NCBI RefSeq assembly: GCF_000227135.1
Contig: NC_018240.1
Location: 555,487 to 605,418 of the forward strand
DNA: 49,932 nt
From: Leishmania donovani
Taxonomy: Eukaryota; Euglenozoa; Kinetoplastea; Trypanosomatida; Trypanosomatidae
Direction: 5' to 3'
The translations under genes and the position numbers were made by a program. The notes beneath the pieces were generated by a model, which was not told the origin of the DNA, did not search any database, and saw nothing but the letters and a program-made list of their open reading frames with translations. The stretch's first letter is position 1; each line of letters begins with the position of its first letter. Of the stretch, positions 17,769-29,700 are shown one piece after another.

Positions 17769-20700
17769 TCACCGGAGATGAGAGAAGTCCTCGAAGAGGT
17801 CGTCCTCGTCGCTGCTGACGCGGGCCAGGCTGGGACCGACTTCTTGCTGCGCCACGTCCGTGTCGTGCACGCGGAAGTCCGCATCAATATCGACACACTG
17901 CTCAATCGCAAACAGAAGCTTCTGCGCCATGACCGACGTGGAGCTGTAGCAGGGCAGACGCAGCCAGTAGAAGCACGTCGAGGCTTGCGGCAAGCGCGTG
18001 TCGTCACAGAGGGAGAAGTCAATGCCGTCCTCGACCATCCCGTCGCCCCCCTTCGACTCCTGCTGTCGGCACCGCTCCTGCATGCCGAGCGGCGAGAGCA
18101 GTGAGGCTGGCGCGTGAGACTGCCCCCCGCTGCCGCTGCCCCGGACCGGCTGTAGTTGACCTGGCTGCAGGGCAGGCGGCGGCACCATGCGCGACACCGC
18201 CTGGGGTGGAGGAGGCGTGAAGCCGAGCTGCGGCGGTGACGGCGGCAGTGTATTGCTTCCGGTGTTGCTGCTGGGGCGGCTCTGCGCGAGCGTGTTGTGG
18301 CGCACAAAAGAGGTGCCGCACCGCTGTTCGCTGCTCGGCGGCGGCTGCGGCGTCATCACTGCCGTTGTCGTGTCGTGCGAAGGGGAAGTGACCACGCGTT
18401 GCCGACGATGTGGAGAGGCAGACTGCAGCGACGGTGCTGCTCGGTCCGGCGTTATAGGTGGGATGGGCGCCACACGTGGCGCGTCGTCTGGCATGATCTT
18501 CAGATGCATCCCGGGCGGCAGGCGCTCTCGCCCGCTGACGAAGCGCATGAAGAGGGCGCGCTGGTGCCGCGTGAATCCGCGGAGGACGCTACGGAGAAAC
18601 CTAACGCGGACGTCGGTGGGGGACAGCCCCTCGTACCGGGCCGCGTCCAGCAGCGCATCCGGGTCGTAGTCGCACTGCCCGCACACGAGCTCCTCCAGTT
18701 CGTACCACTTGAGCCCCGATACGCTGCACAGCGGCACCACCTCGTGGAAGCCCTGCTGCAGCGCGCGGAGCTGCGCCGCCCCTGTGCGGTGCAGCTTATG
18801 CTCTCGCACAAGGTGTGTGTAGAGGTCGGCGCTGGCGACCGTGACCGGGATCTGCTCCCCGCCCGGCACGAGCTCTTCCACTACGCCGGCGTCATTCAGA
18901 AGCGAAAACCCGCGAGGGCAGAGCTCGGCGAGCTCCTCGTCACGCACGGCGTCGTCGCCGTCGCCGCTGCCTCCGAGAGCCCCCCTCGGCGACGGAAAAC
19001 CAGCCAGCTGCTCCACATAGCCGAGCGCGTTCAGCGTGGCCATGTCAATGCGGGCCATGTCTGTGTCGTCCGCCGCCTCCCCCACCAGGTACTTCCAGAG
19101 TGCGCTGGACAGGTAGAGCGAAAGCGGCTCTCCACCACGCAGGCAGCCGCCCATCAGTCGTCCTATAAAGCGGTACATGTGCAGCTCCAGCGGTGGCGCG
19201 CAGAGCGGGTTGACGACGTAGCTGTCCCGCACCTCCCCAAGTTCGCTGGCCATGTTGGCGCTGGGCAAGAAGAGGGCGAGGGAGGTACTCATCAGCTCCG
19301 CAGACATCTGCGTGAGGCACTCGCGATATGGGCCGCCAACGTCATCGGCGCCTTCGCCATAGAAGGAGACGGTCCACAGCTTCTTGCTCGTGATGAAGAA
19401 CTCAGGAGGCTTGCTGGCGAGCAGCTGGTACACCTGGCCGAAAAGGCTGTCGCGAAGCCGGCGCACGGCGGAGGCGGTGCTGTCCCGCACCACTGTCAGT
19501 GCCTTGCGCCGGTTCACGCTGAGTCGCACCGCGTTGCCTGCACCGTTCGAGGCGTCCAGCGACCACTGCAGCGCTCGCAGCGACGCCCACGGCGGGGCAT
19601 ACCGCTGGCACGCCCGCAGCGTCTCCTGCAGCTCGCTGAAGGCCCAGCTGCTGCCCAACGGCGCGTTTTCGACTGTCACCGGCAGAGCGGCAGGGTGGGC
19701 GAATGGGTAGAGGAGGGTGGAGAGGTGCCCAAAGAGAAGCAGGGCCATCAAGTGCGGTTGCAGCGTGGCCGCATCGAGGCCGCTGGCAGTGCAGAGGTCG
19801 CGCTGCTGATGCCTCTGCGAGACGGCGCGGCTCGGCGTGACGGCGTTGACATCCAGGTCGCGAGGAGGCGCAACCGATGCGTTTGGGTTTTCAAGGCTCT
19901 GCGCTGCACCGTGAACACCGTAGAGGGACGGCATCGTGTAGCTGCGCAGGCTGGTGGGGTGCAGCTCTTGCACCTTACTCGCGTAGTAAAGCAGCTTCTG
20001 CAGCGCCACGGCGTCCACCGGCTTGTATAGCCTCTCCTCCTTTGTCGGCTGCCTGGCGGCGTCCCCCCTGTCGTGGAGTGGGTGCATGCGAAAACGGGCG
20101 GCGGCCTCACCATCGGGCACGACGATCATCTCCACCAACGCGTCGTGTACCGCGCTGGCACCTCCAAGTGCCCGGAAGTCGCCACCATTCGTCGGTGGAA
20201 AGAGAAGCTCCTCTTCGTTCCACAGACACACGAGCGACGACTTGGGCTCCAGAAGAATGGCCGGCACCAGCCCGTGCGTCTCGCTCATGCACACATCGCG
20301 GAAGAGCGCCGTCGCAGTTGCGTCTTGGGTGGAAGTCGCGGATGCAGCGGCAGTGGCTTCGAAGGGCTCCGAGTTGCCGCGCGTGCCACTCAGCCCAGCG
20401 ACATTGCCACTCAGCCCAGCGACATTGCCACCTCCCCGCCCACCACCCCCGACGGCGCCGCTCCCGTGTGCCGCCTTCAGGAACTCGCCGTTGACGCTGA
20501 AGCTCACTGTGCCGGCCTCGCAGTCAAGCAGGCACCCGACGACGTCGCCGCACTTCCATACGCGACGGGCAAGGCTGACCTGGTGCTTGTTGTGCCGTGC
20601 GATCATGCGGCCGGCATCGAAAACCCACGAAGGCCCGTCTCCCCAGAGCTGCACGCGACTCGGCGAGGTTGGGGAGGCGATGGCCGCATCCCTGTTGCTC

Positions 20701-23700
20701 GCTGAACCGCCGGGAGCGCCGCCACCGGCGCTGCCGATGAGCCCCGCCAGGCCGGCGCCTCCTCTCCCACCACTGCCCTGCTCCTCAAGCGACTTGCACG
20801 CGTGCCAGCCGACGCTGAAAGTCGGTTCCGTCGGCAGCACCACCTCGAAGTACCAGCGGCCCGATGTGACGGCCACGCTGCCGAAGAGAAGGCTCGCCGC
20901 GTCGTCCGTCTTGCACTCGCGCGACGTGACGAGCTTCGCGTTGGAGTCCGAGGACAGGAGGACGACATCCAGCGGGCCTTGGCGACCCTGCGTGAAGCGT
21001 GTCAGGTGCTGGCCCACCAGCGGAATGACAGGGCTGGGAAGAAGAAGACGGGCAGGCTGTCCAGCGCGGGTCGCGGCTGCTACGGTGGCCGAGGCAAGGG
21101 GTGCGCTGACCTCATCCGCCAGAACCACCTTCCACACCCGGCACGCCTCCTCGTTGATGTAGATAGACAAGTCCACCGGGAGACACCCCGGCGGCGGCGT
21201 GCTGGCGAAACCCGTGGCGCCAAAGTTTACCTCGCAGCTGGCCTCCCCTGTGCACGTGATGACGGGGAAGACGGCGACCCGCGCGGCGCGCTGCTCTTCC
21301 GAGAGGAAGGTATCGCTGAACTCGGAGACGAGACGGCCGTTGTGCAGGCAGCACAGCTTGTTTTGGCGCAAGTCCAGCACAAAGCCAATGACGTCGTCCA
21401 TCTTCCACCGCGTACGGGGGCTCGACTCCACCGCGTAGCCACGGCAGAGCCGCATGGCACGGCCTCCGTCGAAACCCCACGACTCACCGTCGCTGCCCAG
21501 GAACCCGTCTCGCCCCTCTGCGTGCGCACCGCTGCCGGTGGCGCTGCTGCTGCTGTGTGTTGGCACGCACCGCTCCGTCGCAACTCCAACGAGGATGTTG
21601 GAGGGCAGCTTGTTGCCCCCGGCCAGCGTGGCAGCGGTGTGCTCGGCGCGGCTAATGTTCGCCACGTAGACCTCCCAGTAGAACATGCCGGTTGTCAAGC
21701 CGACAGTGCTACGCACGGTCGTTACACTGCGTGCGGCTCCGTCGCGCGCTGCGAACGGGTTCTGCTCCTCGCCATGCTCCTTACCCGCGCAGGTGGCGCG
21801 CACCACCCAGAGCCCGTTGCCCTTGCGTGACACGCCGCTTGGATACGGTCTGCGAGGGTATTTTTGCGTTGGTTGCGGGTGCTGGTCGTGGCTCTCCGTC
21901 GCCGAGGAAAAGGGCGACGAAGATCTGATGCCCGCTGGCCCAGTTGATGCTGGCTGCATGGAGACCAGCTCCACCACAAGCGGCGGTGCTTGCGAGCTAT
22001 CACCGCTGCTCGCCGCCGCGGTGGAGGCGCTGCTGCCGCCGTTGAGAGGGCCCTCCTCACCCGCGTGGCTGCCGTCGCTCGGCTCCGGCTCCGGGCTTTC
22101 CGTGGTTCCATGCCCGGTCGTCGACGACCCTGCGATCGCCACCGAGGCGTCGAGCGAGTCCACGTGTGGCATCTCCATGTTTGGCGTGGCTCCCTGCAGC
22201 TGGTAGCGGTTCGAGCTCGACGAGTGAGGCGCCAAGAAGAGAGCGCGAAAGGCGCTGCTGCCTGCGGTGGTAGCGGTCGCCCCCTCCTCGGCGGCCCCAT
22301 CGCGTCTCCCGCCATTCGGAAGCGCGGTTTGCACGCCCTTGCCTGTGCTGCCGGCACAAGCGGCGCTTTTGTGCCTCCTCCTCTTCGCATCGGCCAACTG
22401 CGATGGCCGGTACACGACGGCGCGCTGCCACATCCCCCACAGACGGCGCCAGCGGCCCTGGAGTTGCTCCACGTAGCTTCGGCCGGTCCAGGCGCAGTCG
22501 GCGTGCACGGCGCTCACCAGCAACCCCAGCAGGCTCTGAACGTACGGGCTGTAGGTGCCAGTTGACAACGACACAAAAGAACCAATGTCGGAGTCGCTGT
22601 TCACGTGCTGGATGATGCTGCAGAGCGGGGTGTTCAGGTGTGACATCGCCATGGCGAGGGGCACTTGGTCGTACGGCTGCACCTCTGGCATGTCCCGCCA
22701 GAGCCGCATCATCGCCGTCAGGATATGCACAAAGTGCACGCAGTCGTCCTCGCTCGAGCGGGCGCTGCTCTGCTGAATGAGGGAGACCACGACGCGGGCA
22801 TCGAGCAGACACGCGGCTGCGCGCTCGGCAATGGAGGAGCCGGCGCTGCCGTTACCGCGCCGATGGCCCTGGCCGCTCGCGCCAGCGAGGCTGCGCAGGG
22901 CGTCACACACCGCCTTCACCATCGCGTGCAGAATGGCGGGCTTGAGCGACTTGGTTGTAACGGTGACGATCGAGGAGGAGGGCATGCTGCCAGGACTGCA
23001 GGGCTTGCCGCCCGCCGCCAGCCGATGAGATGTGGAGGTAGGCACGCTGCGCAGGAACGCCCAGGGGGTCTCCGTGGCCGTCAAGGTGCACAACGGCCAG
23101 CCACCCTGCCCGTCCGGGTACTTGGCAATGACGCTCTTCAGCTCCACGTCCTTGTACACGGTGGCCTGCTCCATGTTGCGGTACTTCGCGTCAAAGGTCA
23201 GCACACCAGCGCCGCCATTGGTGAAGGCGAGCGGGAGAACGACGGGTTGAGTAATAGCAGCAGAAGCGGAGGCCGCCTGGCCTGGCGGCGGCACCTCAAT
23301 CACGAAGATCTCACCGTCATCTCTTCGCAACTGTCGCAGCACGTAGGCCGTGTCGGCGACGAGCCCGCACAGCTGTGATGCAGCTGGCGCTGCCGTCGCG
23401 CCGGAGCCGCCAACGACCCTGGCGACCACCGAGGACTTGTCTGTCTTCTCTTCCTCCTCCGGCACCGCCGCCGCCAGCACGGCCACTAGGCGCTGCACGA
23501 CGGCGTGTATGAGGCGCTCGTGCGCGTTGGGCAGGTAGCCGCTGTCGTGGAGCTGGAACAGGCGGTTCAACTGATGCGGCACCTTCTGAGCCGGGTCGAG
23601 CACTTGGCGAGGATCGAAGGCCATGGCACTTCGCGCAGCAATGGCGGAGGCGGAGGAGGTCACGGATGTGTCTGCGAGGCAGTGCAGGGCGTAGGCAGGG

Positions 23701-26700
23701 CTCGTGCCAACTTCCAGCGCCGTCACTGTCGCGTAGCGCGCCGCTAACGTCAGCAGCGACCACAGCACATCCCCACCGAAGCGCTCATAGTAGAAGGAGG
23801 AGAGCGAGTCGACAAAGGCAGCCATGGCGACGCGCGGCACGCGGATGCTGCTCGCCAGTGGCGCCGTCACTCCGTCGAGCACGCCGCCGGAGTTGAGTTC
23901 AATCGACGGGTAGAAGCCGAGCGGCAGTGGCTCTGCTGCCCACCGCACGCTACCAGAGAGCACCCCGCGGAACTGCTTCTGGCTGTCCGCCGACTCGACG
24001 ACGGCGCCGGTGCCCTCCTTGAGATCGAGGTAGCACACATTCTCGTGCAGGCCGATCGACTGCAGCGCCCGGTCGCGAGCGACCAGCTCCGCGACGACGC
24101 GGAGAGACGTCCGCAACACGGAGGTGCTCCACAGTCGCAGTCCCCCAATCAGCGCCATCGGCCCATCTACCTCGCGAGGCGGCGCAGACGACATTCCGGT
24201 TTCCGCACGCCCGAGGACGACCTTGCGGATGGCACCCTCTCGTCGCAGAAGCGCCTCTGCGCACCGACCGACACCAGCCGCGCCACCCCACTCCACAGAC
24301 GTCATCTCGCCGTTGCGGGAGAGAGCCAGGCTCTGTGCGTTGCACATGACGGAAACATGCATGCAGTGGTACCAGTCCTCGCGGCGCAGCGTGCGCCTCG
24401 CGCTGCAGCGCAGCGCCTCCTTGCCGTCTGGTGCGCCGACGGTGGAGGGAGGGAGGCGCACGACGACGTTGAGGCTGCTCTCTTGGACACTCAACTGCAG
24501 AAAAGGAAAGAGGCCCGCATCGGATGACGCCGCCGCCACCGCTCCACTGCTGCCGCCGTCTGCGGACGTGTACAGCGTCAAGAGCGGAAACTCCAGCGCT
24601 GTGTTGCCGCCGGCGGCGGCCAGCTGCGGCTTCGGCCACGAGCACGGCACACTCAGCGCGTCACCCATGGCGGGGTACATATCGCCGTCACTAAGCAGCA
24701 CCGCCAGCTCGATCGCGAAGCCGTCCTCCCAGACGGGGAAGTGCACGCCGGCGCGTGACGGTGTGATCTCAACAGCAGCCGGCACGGACGGCTGCCCCAC
24801 AACACCACTCCGCGCAGCCCCACAAGGTGGCACATCGTGTGCAGGCCACATGGGAAAGGACAGGAACATCGGTGCCCCGCTTCCCACCTCCGTGCGCGGT
24901 GGGATGCGCGCCGTCGTAGTGGTAAGACTCGAGCCACCGCGGAGGATGTTTGCCACCGACGCGCATGTCGTCCGCATCGGCTGCTGCGAGGGGGCGCCGC
25001 TAATCGCGGCCCCACCGTAGGCACCGCCAAACACTCCCAAGCTGCGCGCGAGACGTGAGAGGCCGTACTCGTTCGAGTCCCGCAGGAAGCCGCTCGAGCA
25101 TGCGGCGGTGGCGCTGGATTGGGGAAAGCCAGAGAGGAAGGTGGCCGGGTATCCTACCGAGGGCCCGGGCGACACGCTGCGGAGGCTCTCCAGCAGAGCC
25201 TCGCTCACTCCGGGCAACGTCTGGTGTTGCGTGGACACGGGCGAGCCGAACGGGGATCGCGACCCGGCGCTGGCACGACTGATTTCAGTGGCGGAGACAG
25301 CCGCCAGGGCAGCAGCGAGCGAGGGCGCCCCTGCTCCGCCTGTTGCGGCCGCACCGGCGACGCTGCTCGCCAAGCCGCCCGCATTGTCTGTGTTGTCCGG
25401 CGGGGCGCAGATGCGATCAGCTGTGGCCTCGGCAGCCCGCACCGCCACCAAGGCGCCGAACTCTCTGAGCGCCTTCAACGGGAATGGAAGCCGCACCACG
25501 CCCTGCAGTGCGTACTGTCGAATGGGCTTCATCGCGCCGCACTGTATGAGCTGCCGCCCCAGATCCGGCCGCGCGCGCGCCACGCCGGCTGTGAGGTGGA
25601 AGAGAGTAATGAAGTAGGTCAGCTCGAATCCTGTGAAGCCGGCGGCCGTGTCCAGCTTTTCATTCAACAGCGGTACACAGAGGCGGAGCGCTGGGGCGAG
25701 GAAGTCCTCGACCAGCCCCGCGTACGATGGCACCACGATGGCGTTCTCCCAGGCTGGCAAGAAGAGCTGGTTTGGCGACAGCTGCACCTCCCCTCTATTC
25801 CCGCTGTGCCCTGTTGCATCCGTCGGTACGACAACCACCCCGCGCAACTTCTCGCCCTCAGCGGCGGTAGCCGCCGTCCTGAGTAAGAAGTGGCTGGAGC
25901 CGCGAATGGGCCGCCCGCACTGGGCTGAGGACGGCGTGCCGGCCTTGGTCGGCATGCCACCGGGCCCCACCGACGTCGGCGCCATTGCCTCCACGTCCAC
26001 CACACACGCAGTGACGGCCTGATAGCCGTCCTTCTCGTCCAGGAAGGTAACGGACGCTCCGGGCGAGGTCGGGGGGACCAGCAGCTGACCACCCAGTATC
26101 GCCGACCACACGTACAGGTGGACAGCATGCACCTCGCGGCCCCGGGCCGGGGTATTAGTGGAGAAGTTGCTGCTCGTGCCTGCAGCACCGTCGTCTGCGC
26201 CGGTCAATGTCGGTTTACCTGCTGCGCCAACCATCTCGCCCCCACCGCTGCGACTGCTAAGCACGGACGCTGCGTAAGCGTGGACAACATCCTGGTAGGA
26301 TGACGCGAAGCCGCGCAACTCCGCGGCCCACGCTGGCTGATGCAGAAGTCGGCGGAAGGCCAGCAGTACGTGCTGAGTCGTGCGACTCATCCCGGTCGTG
26401 GCCAAGGCGTACACACTGAGGTCTAGCCATCTCTGCATGCACGGATGGCCGCCGTTCAGAGGCGAGGAGGCGGGCAACGACATCTTCGCGAACGCCGGCG
26501 ACTCGTACATTTCTTGCCACACACCCGGTGCAACGGTGATGCCGCGGACAGCAGACGGCTGACACCGACACAGCAGCAGCGCCGCGACCCTGGCGCACGC
26601 CGCGGCGTCTCGCACGACGCACCCCACGCCGGCGTCGGCGCTCACCGCGCGCGCGTGGTACATGTCCAAGAAGACGAGCTCAAGCAGAGTCTCTGCGATG

Positions 26701-29700
26701 GTGGCGCACATCGTGCTCAAGGTGCAGCTGAGAAAGAGTGCCGTGCCGTCGCGGGCGCTAAGACTACAGTCGCCGCTGGTGTTTCGTGCGTTTGGTGCTC
26801 TGCCTGCTGTGGTGTGGCCCACCGGGGCAGAGACGCTGACGGACAACGAGGCCGAGCAGAGCGTCCCACTCACGACGGACAGGAAACTCAGCAGCAGGTC
26901 TACCTGGTCCTGCACCGTCACCAGCGGCTCCAGCACGGCAGCGTCGCTCGCCTGCGCTAGCAGCGTTGGCGTGTCTTTCACGGCTCGCGACAGCATGTCC
27001 CGGCACAGCCGCAGCTCCGTCTCCATCGCGCCAAGCATGTCAGCTAAGAACGTCATGACGGAGGTCTGTTCTACTCGCGACAAACTTGCAATGCGCTCGG
27101 GCGTCAGCATCGCCGTCGACTGGAGAGCCAAACTTTTGAAGCACTGCCACACCTTCGCCTGCATTGCCTCCACGGCAGTGTGCTGCAGGGCGGCGTCGCC
27201 GGTGCCGCCACTCATGAGCCCGGCAGAGCCGTGCGGTCCACCACCGCCGCCACCGGTACCGCCGGCCCGATTCAGCGTGAAGGCCGTCATCAGCGCGCTC
27301 TTGCTCGTGCGACGCGCCTGCTGAGCAGCGATAACCTTATCGCGATTCTGCCGCTCTGCGAGGTTGACGTGGCGCATCTCCACCGACCCAGCGCGCGAAT
27401 CAGTCGCCGTCGCACCATCATCTGTCGGACTAGCACTGCTGTTGCTTGCCGTCATTGCGACTGCGACGGTAGAGGGTCGTCGCAGACCAAACGTGTCGCC
27501 GCTGCTGCGCATGCCTGACGTCACTTCTGCCGCTTCCTCGTCGTCGGCGCGCTTGACGGGCACGAAGAGGGTTACGTACGTCTCCATCATGGTCGGCACC
27601 ACCCGCAGCTGCACAAAGAATGCAAAGTCACGCGGCCGCCAGCTGCGGTCGAGAAGACCGCACAGCACCGTTGCCGTGCTGGTCATGGAGAGTGGCGCAC
27701 TGCCACCATCGCGCGTGGCACTGCCGCTAGCGCCCAGCTGGGCCGGCATTTCTTCCATTGACCAGCGCAGCAGGTCGAAGAGGGTGCGGCGAATGTGGTC
27801 AACGTGGGCGCTGCCACAGCCGCCGATGCCCTCTTCATAGTGCGTGTGCGCGCCGCGACCCTGTGCGCTGAGCAGCTGAGCGGCACTCTCGGCGCTGTGC
27901 GGGGCCCGCTGCACGAGCCGGAAGATGTGCTCGATGCCGGTACGCCTCAACGCAGCCAGCTCCTCGCGCTGTTGCAGAGCGGCGCGCAGAAGCTCCGCCG
28001 TAATCTGGCGAGAGAGTACCACGCTCGTGACGAGCTGCGTGGCCTCCTGCAGCGTCCAGCTCGGGTGCGAGGCGGCGTGCGCGCGGAAGCGCATTCGCCG
28101 TAGCTGGTACGAGCTCCACGCAGAGTGCAGTGCGCCCAAGGCGCTCGGTGCCATCGGCGCCGACGAGGACGGTGCCGAGGCTCCCGGAAGGAGCGGGGGG
28201 TGAGCCCATGCAGCCCTCCCAGACCCCAGCGAGCGACCAGCGGCGACACGCTCAGTCGGAATACAAAACAGGGCGTCCTCCACTGCCCACAGCTCGGTGC
28301 ATGTCCGTGCCTGCAGTAGCACCTCGCAGCGACGCTGCAGCTCTGTCAGCGTCTGCCTCAGCGACTCTGGCCGACTCAATGAAGGAGGCAAGGACGAGGA
28401 GGGTGACGGAGGTCCACTGCTGCCATCGTCTTCGCCCTCCGCGCGTCGGCTTAGCAACTCGGTGCGAATTGGCCGCGAGAGCTTTCGCATGACTGCGCAC
28501 ATAAACTCCTCCACTTGCGTCGGCGGAAGGTGCTGCAGTGGTACGGCACTGAGGTGCAACGCCGCCGCCGCCATGGCGGTGATGAGAGGGCCCATGGCAG
28601 GATGTGACTTCGAGGCCAGAGGATCCAGCATCGTTTGCTTGGCAGTCCAGTACGCCGTGTTCTTGATCAGCTGCGAAACGAACTGCGCTCGGTGCTGAGG
28701 CGCAGCCGCTGCTATCGCGACGGTGCCGGGCCAGAGACCGCCCTCCAGAAGCGGGTGCTCCCAGACGCGGGCGAGCTCCTCGCCCACTGCGGTGTAGGCT
28801 GCGTCGTCAGCGGTGCTGCTGGACGGTGGCGCCCCTGTCGTGCTGCTCGTCGCTGTTGCCACAGACGGTGCGTGGCCAGTGAGCTGCGCCGTTTGCCGCT
28901 GCGTCGTTGGTGTTGTTGTGACGGACAAGAGGCCAAGTCGGCGCCGCACCGCGTCGGCCTTGACGCTGGCGGAGGACACGGCCGTGCTGTTGAAGAGAAA
29001 TGCCGCGACCCACACAGAGGCGTAGAAGAGCGCCTCGCGCAGCGAGCACACGAGCCGTCGCGCAGAGATGGCGCCGCCACTGCCAGGAAGGACCGGGCTG
29101 CTGGCGTTCGTGGTGCTGGTGAAGATGTCAGTGCCGCTGTTGGGTCTCGTCAGCAACTCCACCCGCTCCAGCAGCGTCTCGCACAGCATAAGCAGGTGCT
29201 CGAGGCGTTTGAGGAACCACTCCGCGTCCTCGGCAGCGAGGACCAGCGGGATAGCGCTCAAGGCCGTGTGCAGTGGAGCGTTCACGAACGTTGGGGCCAG
29301 GCTTGACAGCATCGCTGACAGTGGCGCCCCGCTGTCGCCGCCGCCGCCGCCGCCCCGCTCTGCAGTCTTCGAGGTACTGCCTGTCGGCGGCTGCTGCGCC
29401 GGCTGTTGCACGCAAAGGCTTAAGCAGACTTCGGTGCCATCGAAAAGCGCGCTGTAGTAGGCCCGCACGCAAGGGTGGTAGGCGGCGGCCTGCGAGAAGC
29501 ATAGTCGCTGAAGATCGAGCGCAGCGGCCGCAACGCTGTCCGGACCGCCAACACCTGCGCCGCCGCCGTTCACACCGCCGACGCCGCTTCCAGCGACCTC
29601 GTTCGCTGTCGCGCCGTTGCCGGAATTGCTACTGTCACCCTGGCCACCCCCGTCGCGGACGCGGGTGGCGTCGGCGACGCGGTTTGCTGCGCTGCCACCG

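Noticed and set aside
18297..20030. 577-codon plus-strand open frame
   Set aside because: It is antisense to the HECT domain of the intact minus-strand gene; its text is Arg/His/Val-rich with no fold, as expected from the complementary strand of GC-rich coding DNA.
20023..21162. 379-codon plus-strand open frame
   Set aside because: Antisense shadow of the SPRY-2/SPRY-3 region; Ser/Pro/Arg low-complexity without domain signal.
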